Shown one piece after another: positions 7,074-14,198 of a stretch of 25,423 nt of DNA. The DNA is from CAVWDI01 sp046259385 (GTDB lineage: Bacteria; Chloroflexota; Anaerolineae; Anaerolineales; UBA4823): the NCBI GenBank assembly GCA_046259385.1, contig JBJYWI010000271.1, positions 1 to 25,423 of the forward strand, read 5' to 3'. Made by a program: the position numbers and the translations under genes. Each line of letters begins with the position of its first letter. The stretch's first letter is position 1. The notes below the pieces were generated by a model that was given only the letters and a program-made list of their open reading frames with translations, was not told the origin of the DNA and searched no databases.

Positions 7074-8352
7074 GGTGAGCTGTAAAAAGTCGAAATTTCG
7101 CGGCTGGCGAGCGGTAACTTTGGATAACGATCTGGTTACTCTTGTTGTTGTGCCGGATATCGGCGGGCGAATCATGGCCTTTAATCTGGGGTCATATGAA
7201 TACCTGTACGTGGATCCTGAATTGGCAGGGAAACTGTTCAGTCCTGAAGAGAATTATGGTCAGGGCAGGTTGGTTGACTGGAAGAATTACGGAGGCGACA
7301 AGACCTGGCCAGCTCCACAAGGATGGGAGGACGACTCCCAGTGGCACGGACCGCCTGATCCTGTGCTGGATACAGGCCGCTACAGTTTGGCCGAATTAGA
7401 ATGCGAGGATTCGTTTGCCAGCCTGAAAATGATAAGCCCACCCGATTATAGAACGGGAGTGCAGATTACCCGACAGGTTGGAATTATCCAGGGCAGCAGC
7501 CGTGTTCGATTGGATCTTGCATTCACGAATATTACAGATAGACAGATCCGCTGGAGCATTTGGGATGTTGTGCAGTTGAATGCAGCTAAATTGGGTAATC
7601 ATTCTGAACAAGGGCATGATTCTAGTTGTGTGGTGACAGCTCCGCTAGACCCAAACAGCCGTTTCCCAAGAGGTTTTAACGTTATGTTCGGGGAAGAAAA
7701 TAACCCCCAATGGACCGGTGATCAGCAAAGTGGTCTTTTCAAAGCTTCATACCAGTGGAAAATCGGCAAAGTAGGGATTGATTCCCCTGGAGGGTGGATC
7801 GCTTTCAGCAATAACAGCCAGGGATATGGTTTTGTGGAACAATTTGATTATGAACTAGGTGGAGAATACCCAGACGACGGTGCTACGGTTGAATGCTGGA
7901 CGGTAGGGGATGGGGTTGTGGAAAGCCTTGATTATTCTGAAAGTCAAATTTACCTGATGGAGACTGAGGTGCTCAGCACAATGCGCGACATTCATCCGGG
8001 GAAGAGCACCTATTTTACGATTGAATGGGGAGCATGCCGCTGCCCCGGAACGATTGTTGAAGTTTCAGATGGGGGTTGTTTTTCTAAGTCGTTATCTGCC
8101 GCAAGACAGGAAGAGATGGTGAAAGTGGAGGCAGAACTGGGAGTATTTGATGTCGGGGCATTGAATTTATGGTGGATAAATGAAAACGGTGAAAGGATCA
8201 CAACTGAACAAATTTGCAGGGTCAGCCCGCAGAATGAGGTGGTATTAGAAAATATTTTCACCCCGCCTGAAGCAGCAGTTGGAGTTGAAATAGGTGTTAT
8301 CCGGGATTCTGACAGCGGAATCAGGATGGCGGCGAACGCCTGGATTGAATAA
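7066..8352 (+). CDS. DUF4380-like protein with a predicted galactose-mutarotase-like beta-sandwich
   Basis: This 428-residue protein has no signal peptide or membrane helix. The N-terminal pattern VVPDIGGRIMAFNL, a following NYGGDKTWPAPQGW segment, and a long run of beta-strand-like sequence resemble DUF4380 proteins, which share the fold of aldose epimerases and carbohydrate-binding sandwiches. I recognise the family only by pattern. The ATG at 7066 overlaps the ATPase end by 8 bases; a GTG at 7054 is possible but adds little. The next gene follows after 3 bases, so it is firmly in the operon. A sugar-binding, epimerase or mutarotase-like role on the imported compound is plausible because of the fold and neighbours, but no catalytic residues can be assigned. 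The C-terminal part (from about residue 345) looks like a separate small sandwich. Confidence 0.6.
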   Translation: MGKVSCKKSKFRGWRAVTLDNDLVTLVVVPDIGGRIMAFNLGSYEYLYVDPELAGKLFSPEENYGQGRLVDWKNYGGDKTWPAPQGWEDDSQWHGPPDPVLDTGRYSLAELECEDSFASLKMISPPDYRTGVQITRQVGIIQGSSRVRLDLAFTNITDRQIRWSIWDVVQLNAAKLGNHSEQGHDSSCVVTAPLDPNSRFPRGFNVMFGEENNPQWTGDQQSGLFKASYQWKIGKVGIDSPGGWIAFSNNSQGYGFVEQFDYELGGEYPDDGATVECWTVGDGVVESLDYSESQIYLMETEVLSTMRDIHPGKSTYFTIEWGACRCPGTIVEVSDGGCFSKSLSAARQEEMVKVEAELGVFDVGALNLWWINENGERITTEQICRVSPQNEVVLENIFTPPEAAVGVEIGVIRDSDSGIRMAANAWIE

Positions 8353-8355
8353 ATT

Positions 8356-9165
8356 ATGGATACGCGTAAAATACAGTATTTAAGACCCGACCAGATCCTT
8401 GAAGAGATTAAGAACGCTCCGGTTGCCTACCTGCCGCTTGGTTTGTTGGAATGGCATGGGCCACACCTTCCCTTAGGAGTAGATTCTTTCAACGCCGAGA
8501 GGGTGGCTGAGATGGCAGCCAGTCTCTGCGGAGGCCTGTTGATGCCAACCCTTTATTTTGGTACGGAACGCGAAAGACCGAAGGAGGTTTTAGACTGGCT
8601 TGGATTCGATTCTTCCGAATGGATCGTCGGGATGGACTTTCCTGCAAACAGCCTGCCCAGCATGTATGCCAACCAGGAAATGTTCGCGCTGGTGGTTAGA
8701 GAACACTTGCGGCTGATCGAATCTATGAACTTCAAGGTCATCGTTCTGGTCAGCGGGCATGCAGCCACGAATCAACTTGAAACTCTGGAAAGGTTGGCTG
8801 CAGAATTCAACGCTGAAAGGAGGGTTCAGGTGTTGGTAGCGTTGCCGTTTGTCCAAAATAAAGAAGGGATATTTGAGGTCGGGCACGCTTCCAGGATAGA
8901 GACCTCAGTCATGCTAGAACTGGCGCCGGAGACCGTCGATTTAAGCAAACTCCCGTCAAAAGATCAACCGCTTAAAAATATAGACTTTGCCGTTATCGAT
9001 TACTTTACTTTTTTAGGAAGTCCAACACCGGACCGGACTGTGAGAGAGGATGATGATCCACGCTTTGCTGACGCCTCTGAAGGCGAAAAATGTTTAAACG
9101 CAGCCTGCCAGCAGATCTGTGACCGGGTGCGGGCTGAACTCAACCGATTACTATGGTTGGATTGA
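8356..9165 (+). CDS. Creatininase-family metal-dependent hydrolase
   Basis: This 269-residue cytoplasmic protein has the usual family length of about 240-270. The metal-binding motif LLEWHGPHLPLGVD gives Glu32, His34 and Asp43, matching Glu34/His36/Asp45 of Pseudomonas creatininase. VSGHAATNQ gives His135, and Glu182 in RIETS is a likely bridging ligand. Creatininase has His-Tyr-Glu at the third site; here it is His-Ala-Ala, so that Glu is absent, as in many relatives. Family members open cyclic amides, and some act on other rings: I recall the Thermotoga inositol-pathway enzyme IolN (a diketo-inositol hydrolase) being placed in this superfamily. The gene sits 3 bases after the DUF4380-like gene in a sugar operon, so opening of a lactone or cyclic ketone derived from the imported compound is more likely than creatinine degradation. 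The substrate is unknown. Confidence 0.85.
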   Translation: MDTRKIQYLRPDQILEEIKNAPVAYLPLGLLEWHGPHLPLGVDSFNAERVAEMAASLCGGLLMPTLYFGTERERPKEVLDWLGFDSSEWIVGMDFPANSLPSMYANQEMFALVVREHLRLIESMNFKVIVLVSGHAATNQLETLERLAAEFNAERRVQVLVALPFVQNKEGIFEVGHASRIETSVMLELAPETVDLSKLPSKDQPLKNIDFAVIDYFTFLGSPTPDRTVREDDDPRFADASEGEKCLNAACQQICDRVRAELNRLLWLD

Positions 9166-9195
9166 TTAACAACCTTAATTTCTGTGAGGAAATTT

Positions 9196-11145
9196 ATGAA
9201 CTCGAGAGAACGCGGAAAGTTGATTCTGGAACATAAAGAGGCGGACCGGGTCCCCTTTGATCTGGGTGGTACAGTACTTACAAGCATCCATATAAACGCA
9301 TACCGAAAACTGCGCGAAACCCTTGGTTTACCTGAGGTGGAAATCGGGGTGATGGATATATTCCAACAGATCGCGAACGTGGATGACGATGTTCGCGAGA
9401 GCCTCAGCTCAGACGTGCGCAATGTAGCGCCTCGTTCTTCGGCAACATTCAGAATCGAGATCAATACAACAGACATGCCTGGATACGATTTCTTCCACGA
9501 CGAATGGGGGATCGGCTGGCGCAAACCTAAAGATGGGGGCTTTTTCTATGATATGTTTGACCATCCTCTTGCAGAGGCTACTAGTATTGAAGACATTAAC
9601 AAATTTCCCTGGCCGGATCCAACTGATCCGAACCGTTTTGTAGGACTTCAGGAGCGAGCTCGCATGGTCGCTGAAGACCTGGGAGAACTGGTAATTTTAG
9701 GTGGATTAAGTGCAGGGGTGGTAGAAGTTACAGCTTGGATGCGCGGCTTTGCTAAGTTCTACCCGGATTTTGTAACAAACCGCAAGTGGCTCGAATACCT
9801 GATGGATAAAATCGTTGAATTAAAAATGGAGTACTGGGATATCGTCCTTCCGATGGTCGGTGAATACGCTGACGTGGTTCAGGAAGCAGATGATGTCGCA
9901 GGCCAGTTTGACCTGTTAATCTCTCCAGAGGATTACCGCACGCTGATCAAACCGCGCCATAAAAAATTGTTTGACTTCATCAAATCCCGCACAAACGCCA
10001 AGATATTCTTTCACAGCTGCGGTGCGATCAGAGAGATCATACCTGACCTGATCGAGATTGGGGTTGATATTATCAACCCGGTTCAGGTGAACGCAGCTGG
10101 TATGGAATCGAAAGCATTAAAACGTGATTTCGGGGATGAAATTACGTTTTGGGGAGGTCTTGTGGATACTCAGGGAGTATTCCTTAATGGCTCTCCCCAG
10201 GAAGTTTGGGATGAAGCACGGCGGCGGATAGATGATTTTGGTCCCAGTGGTGGATTTGTTGCCGCAACTGTGCATAATATCCAGGCTAATGTTCCGCCAG
10301 AGAATATTATGGCAATGTGGAATGCTCTCCAGGAATACGGTGTATACGGCGAGAATAATGCACCAGGCCGCCGGCCGGAAGAGTACTGGGAAGGGTACCC
10401 ACTGGTGGAAGAGAAGCCTTCATTAGTAAGCCAGAGCCCAGACATCATGCCTGCCAGGGCGATGACCAGGGAAGAAGCTCAAGCGCTTGCAGCTAAACAG
10501 GGAACCTTACCTGGGGTTCTGGCTGAGTTGAGCGAGTCAGTAATCAGCGGGAACAAAACCACAGCGAGGGATGCTGCAGAAATGGCGTTGGCGGAGGAAA
10601 TCGAACCTCAGTATATTATCGATGAGGCAATTATCCCAGCCATGACTGAAGTGGGAAGCAGATTTGAAAACGGAGAATATTTCCTGCCTGAAATGATGGC
10701 ATCTGCTATCGCAACCCAGGAATGCATGCGCCTGTTGCGTCCGCTGCTGGCTGAGACCGGCGCAAAACCGGTCGCAAAGGTGGTTATCGGCACAGTGAAA
10801 GGTGATCTCCATGATATTGGCAAGAATCTGGTGGCGATGATGTGGGAAGGTGCCGGTTTTGAAGTTGTTGATCTCGGGCCGGATGTCCCGGGCGGCAAGT
10901 TTATCGCTGAAATTAAAAAAGGAGAAGTTGAGCTGGTCGGCATGTCTGCCCTGTTGACCACAACAATGCCGATGATGCGCACTATCCTGGGCGAGATGGA
11001 ATCAGCCGGTGTGCGGGATCGGGTGAAAGTAATGGTCGGAGGGGCAGGAGTAACGCAGGAGTTCGCGGATGAGATAGGAGCGGATGGTTTCGCCCCTGAT
11101 GCCAGTGCCGCCGTACGTGTGGCTAGAAATTTACTCGGAAAATAA
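9196..11145 (+). CDS. Corrinoid methyltransferase fusion: URO-D/MtaA-type domain plus B12-binding domain (CmuA-like)
   Basis: This 649-residue protein has three parts. Residues about 1-395 are a URO-D-fold methyltransferase domain, with FFHSCG giving His273 and Cys275 of the zinc site. Residues about 425-510 are the helical cap of methyltransferase corrinoid proteins. Residues about 525-645 are a B12-binding Rossmann domain with GDLHDIG (Asp537, His539, Gly542), an SAL motif and a late VGG, which together mark base-off corrinoid binding through His539. The domain order and length match CmuA of chloromethane degraders. The usual third zinc-ligand Cys (in MtaA/MtbA) is replaced by His360 in TVHNIQ. 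The expected job is to move a methyl group from a substrate to cobalt; the acceptor enzyme and the reductive activase are not in the window. The ATG at 9196 has GAGGA at 9186-9190; a GTG at 9184 lies just upstream. In this operon the methyl donor may be an O-methyl sugar or polyol, which is inference. Confidence 0.88.
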   Translation: MNSRERGKLILEHKEADRVPFDLGGTVLTSIHINAYRKLRETLGLPEVEIGVMDIFQQIANVDDDVRESLSSDVRNVAPRSSATFRIEINTTDMPGYDFFHDEWGIGWRKPKDGGFFYDMFDHPLAEATSIEDINKFPWPDPTDPNRFVGLQERARMVAEDLGELVILGGLSAGVVEVTAWMRGFAKFYPDFVTNRKWLEYLMDKIVELKMEYWDIVLPMVGEYADVVQEADDVAGQFDLLISPEDYRTLIKPRHKKLFDFIKSRTNAKIFFHSCGAIREIIPDLIEIGVDIINPVQVNAAGMESKALKRDFGDEITFWGGLVDTQGVFLNGSPQEVWDEARRRIDDFGPSGGFVAATVHNIQANVPPENIMAMWNALQEYGVYGENNAPGRRPEEYWEGYPLVEEKPSLVSQSPDIMPARAMTREEAQALAAKQGTLPGVLAELSESVISGNKTTARDAAEMALAEEIEPQYIIDEAIIPAMTEVGSRFENGEYFLPEMMASAIATQECMRLLRPLLAETGAKPVAKVVIGTVKGDLHDIGKNLVAMMWEGAGFEVVDLGPDVPGGKFIAEIKKGEVELVGMSALLTTTMPMMRTILGEMESAGVRDRVKVMVGGAGVTQEFADEIGADGFAPDASAAVRVARNLLGK

Positions 11146-11200
11146 TTTTTATTATATTTATCGGAAGAGATTTTTTCCAACCCCTTTTTCTGGAGGATAA

Positions 11201-12370
11201 ATGAACGACAAATACCAACCCAAAATGGAAGATAAGTTCACATTCGGTCTCTGGACAGTCGGCAATATCGGCCGCGACCCCTTTGGAGGGCCGGTTCGGC
11301 CTCCTTTGGACCCGGTAGACCTGGTTTACCTGCTGGCGGAGGTGGGTGCCTACGGGGTCAACCTGCACGACAACGACCTGGTGCCGATCGATGCATCGAA
11401 AACGGAGCGCGACCGTATCGTATCCGATTTCAAGAAGGCGCTTGAAGAGACAGGGCTAAAAGTTCCGATGGCGACCACAAACCTGTTCGGCGATCCAGTC
11501 TTTAAGGACGGAGCGTTCACATCAAATGATCCCCAGGTTCGGGCTTACGCGTTACAGAAAACCGTAAACGCAATCAACCTGGGCGTAGAACTGGGGGCGA
11601 AGGTTTACGTCTTCTGGGGCGGCCGGGAGGGGACTGAGACTGACGCAGGTAAAGACCCGGTCGAAGCGATCAGGCGCACCCGCGAGGCGATGAATTTCCT
11701 GTGCGATTATGTAATTGACCAGGGTTTTGACCTGAAATTCGCTTTGGAAGCGAAGCCAAACGAGCCGCGCGGCGATATTTATAATTCCACCACCGGTCAT
11801 ATGCTGGCTTTTATTCAGACATTGGACCACCCGGAGATGGTGGGAGTCAACCCGGAGGTCGCCCATGAGCACATGGCTGGATTGAACTTCACACACGCGG
11901 TCGCACAGGCGATTGAAGCCGGCAAACTGTTCCATATTGACTTGAATGACCAGGCTTTCGGGCGATACGACCAGGATTTCCGCTTTGGCGCAGTCAATCT
12001 CAAGAGCGCTTTCTTCCTAGTCAAACTGCTGGAGGACTACAAATACCAGGGCAGCCGCCACTTCGATGCCCACGCCTATCGAACCGAGGACTATGAGGGG
12101 GTCAAGGACTTTGCGCGCGGCTGCATGCGCACATACCTGATCCTGAAAGAGAAAGCAGCCCGCTGGAACGCGGACCGCGAAATCCAGGCTCTGATCGAGG
12201 AGATCAACGCCGATGATGGCAGCACTGCCGGACTCACAGGTGTATATAACCCTGAGAAATTGAACGCGCTCCTGAACGCAGACTTCGATCGTGTGGGGTT
12301 GGGTGAAAGGGGCTTGAAATATGAACGCCTGGACCAGCTTACAGTCGATTTGCTGCTGGGCGTGCGTTAA
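11201..12370 (+). CDS. xylA: Xylose isomerase, class I (Streptomyces-like)
   Basis: This 389-residue protein aligns by eye along its length with the short class I xylose isomerases of Streptomyces (about 387 residues), from FTFGLWTVG to the C-terminal YERLDQL. Active-site residues are all present with an offset of two: His56 and Asp59 in LHDNDL, Glu183 and Lys185 in LEAKPNEPRGD, Glu219 and His222 in NPEVAHEHM, the HIDLND aspartate, the two aspartates of YDQDFRFG, and the RHFD aspartate. It converts D-xylose to D-xylulose, and often D-glucose to fructose, using two divalent metals. CTGGAGG precedes the ATG closely. It is the last gene of the operon, 55 bases after the methyltransferase and 26 bases before a strong terminator. 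No xylulokinase is visible, so that step must be elsewhere. The codons look more GC-rich than those of the ABC ATPase gene. Confidence 0.95.
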   Translation: MNDKYQPKMEDKFTFGLWTVGNIGRDPFGGPVRPPLDPVDLVYLLAEVGAYGVNLHDNDLVPIDASKTERDRIVSDFKKALEETGLKVPMATTNLFGDPVFKDGAFTSNDPQVRAYALQKTVNAINLGVELGAKVYVFWGGREGTETDAGKDPVEAIRRTREAMNFLCDYVIDQGFDLKFALEAKPNEPRGDIYNSTTGHMLAFIQTLDHPEMVGVNPEVAHEHMAGLNFTHAVAQAIEAGKLFHIDLNDQAFGRYDQDFRFGAVNLKSAFFLVKLLEDYKYQGSRHFDAHAYRTEDYEGVKDFARGCMRTYLILKEKAARWNADREIQALIEEINADDGSTAGLTGVYNPEKLNALLNADFDRVGLGERGLKYERLDQLTVDLLLGVR

Positions 12371-12396
12371 TAACAGGCTTTTACACCGAAATTTAC

Positions 12397-12440
12397 CGGA
12401 GGATTTTGGGATCAGTTCCAAAATCCTCCGTGTTTATTTA
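12397..12440 (+). terminator. Intrinsic terminator ending the operon
   Basis: Arms CGGAGGATTTTGG (12397-12409) and its exact complement (12418-12430) enclose an 8-base loop and are followed by TGTTTATTTA. It begins 26 bases after the xylA stop. Confidence 0.88.
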
Positions 12441-12539
12441 ATTGGTAAGCGGGAACAGAATACCGTTGTGCAGCGGTTACAATTAGTTGAGTCCTGCATA
12501 TGCAGAAGTGCCGAAAGCGTTACGAATGGATAAAGACCA

Positions 12540-14039
12540 ATGAATTCCGAAGCAATTCTGTCCAGGTTTGACCGAAATTCGACCGCAAATGTACTTGTCC
12601 CTGCGTTTGTGGCACTGTTTTTTTTCCTGATGATTGTATTGTTTCACCCGTTCCGGGAGAAACTGCAGTACGATGTAGATGAAGGTTTCAACCTGATGCG
12701 CAGCATGCTGGTCACAATGGATTACTCTTTGTATGACGAGGTCTCGAGCGACCAGCCCCCGCTGTTTACCTACCTGCTGGCTGGTCTGCAGCGCCTGACA
12801 GGTTACCGGGTCAACCCAGGGCGCATCATGGTGCTGCTGTTTGCGACCCTGCTGGTTTGGTCCTGCACCCAGTTCACACAACTGACCTGGGGAAGTCTTC
12901 ATGCTGTCCTGGTCGGGTTAACCTTATTGCTCCTTCCATATTTTCTGCAGTTAAGCGTTTCGATCATGATCGGGTTACCTGCAATATCCTTGGCGGCTCT
13001 TTCAATGCTTTTGCTGGCAATCTGGCATTTAAAGGGGGATGACTACTGGTTGGTTCTCTCCGGCGCGGTGCTGGGACTTTCAGTACTTACCAAACTCTTC
13101 ACCGGAATTCTTGCACCAGTCTTCCTGGTTGGAGTGACCGCTGCCCAGTTTACTCGGTTAGACAGTCGAAAGATTTCACTTCTTATTTTGAAGCCGGGCT
13201 TGATCTGGGGAGCCAGCTTTGGCACAATTATTTTCATGATGGGGGCGATCATGGTCGGTCCTGCCAATCTGGCGGATATCGTTCGACCGCATCTGGAGTT
13301 CGCTGCCCGCCAGCTGGAAGCGGGAGAAAATACAATTGATTTCCATTTGCAAACTGCTCTCCCATTTCTATTTCTGGCTTTGTCCGGAGTCCTGTTAACT
13401 ATCCATTCCAGGCGCTGGCTGAACCTCTACCCGTTTGCATGGGCGCTTGCAGCGTATACAGCCTTTCGCAGCTACTCCCCGGTCTGGTACCATCACCAGC
13501 TTCTGGTAACAGTCCCAGCTGCAATCCTGGCTGGAGCAGCAGTGGGTGAGAGCCTCTTATGGATCGTCCGGCTGCCCAGGGGCGATAAATTCTCGGGGTT
13601 CAAGACAGTTCTGGCTGTGGTCACACTGCTTGTATTTGGATTTGGAGTCGGCAAATCATTTAGGGCTACGCTGGAACAGCTTTCTGGCTCCCCGCGCTTC
13701 AGCGGAGTCGAAACCCAGGCTCCCCTGCAGAAACTGCGCTTATACCGCAAAATGCTTGAATACGCCCCGGATACTCGCTGGGTGGTAACGGATATGCCGA
13801 TCTACGCCTACCTGATTGAACGACCGGTTCCGCCCGCTCTGGCGACTTTCTCGGGTATGCGGCTGCTGGATGGCAGTCTGAGCGAAGACCAGATCCTGGA
13901 AGCGGTAGAGCAGTACAAGCCTGAACAAGTTCTGATGGTCTTTTTTGAATTGCCGCGCCTGGAAATGTATCTCAGGGAGCATTACGAGTTGGTCTACGAT
14001 AAGGGAGATTACAGTTTGTTTCTGAGGAATGATCCATAA
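12540..14039 (+). CDS. GT39/ArnT-like membrane glycosyltransferase (GT-C fold)
   Basis: This 499-residue protein has about ten or more hydrophobic helices, beginning at residues 18-36. The first extracytoplasmic loop carries DVDEGFN (Asp47, Glu48), the acidic catalytic motif of GT-C enzymes such as ArnT and protein mannosyltransferases. The SSDQPPL segment (Gln72, Pro73, Pro74, Leu75) is the equivalent of the KPPL loop. The C-terminal 120 residues form a smaller soluble domain. The enzyme should transfer a sugar from a lipid-linked donor to an acceptor outside the membrane; donor and acceptor cannot be told. It stands alone, after a terminator and before a convergent gene. No strong ribosome site is seen; an overlapping ATG at 12527 opens a five-codon frame ending in the TGA that shares bases with this start. 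A CTGCATATGCAG palindrome (12494-12505) lies in its leader. Confidence 0.82.
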   Translation: MNSEAILSRFDRNSTANVLVPAFVALFFFLMIVLFHPFREKLQYDVDEGFNLMRSMLVTMDYSLYDEVSSDQPPLFTYLLAGLQRLTGYRVNPGRIMVLLFATLLVWSCTQFTQLTWGSLHAVLVGLTLLLLPYFLQLSVSIMIGLPAISLAALSMLLLAIWHLKGDDYWLVLSGAVLGLSVLTKLFTGILAPVFLVGVTAAQFTRLDSRKISLLILKPGLIWGASFGTIIFMMGAIMVGPANLADIVRPHLEFAARQLEAGENTIDFHLQTALPFLFLALSGVLLTIHSRRWLNLYPFAWALAAYTAFRSYSPVWYHHQLLVTVPAAILAGAAVGESLLWIVRLPRGDKFSGFKTVLAVVTLLVFGFGVGKSFRATLEQLSGSPRFSGVETQAPLQKLRLYRKMLEYAPDTRWVVTDMPIYAYLIERPVPPALATFSGMRLLDGSLSEDQILEAVEQYKPEQVLMVFFELPRLEMYLREHYELVYDKGDYSLFLRNDP

Positions 14040-14105
14040 ATCAGCATACAGGGATAATGAATTGATCGGGTTCGATAAGTTTGGATTTAGCGCTGCACTT
14101 AAAAA

Positions 14106-14148
14106 ATGCGCTGCACCTGTATTCATAGTTTTATCAGCTGCAGCGCAT
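14106..14148. terminator. Inverted repeat between convergent genes, probable bidirectional terminator
   Basis: ATGCGCTGCA (14106-14115) and its complement TGCAGCGCAT (14139-14148) flank a 23-base spacer. It lies in the 159-base gap between convergent stops. The A-run before the left arm becomes a T-run on the minus strand, which favours ending the minus-strand FtsX transcript. GCGCTGCAC also occurs once just upstream. Confidence 0.5.
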
Positions 14149-14198
14149 ACAATGTAAACTATGGCGTGGTTTTTACGTAAAGGATAGAAAGTTCTGGA

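Noticed and set aside
9196..10380. Simple uroporphyrinogen decarboxylase (HemE) call
   Set aside because: The protein carries the HxC zinc motif of methyltransferases and is fused to a corrinoid-binding domain, which HemE never is.
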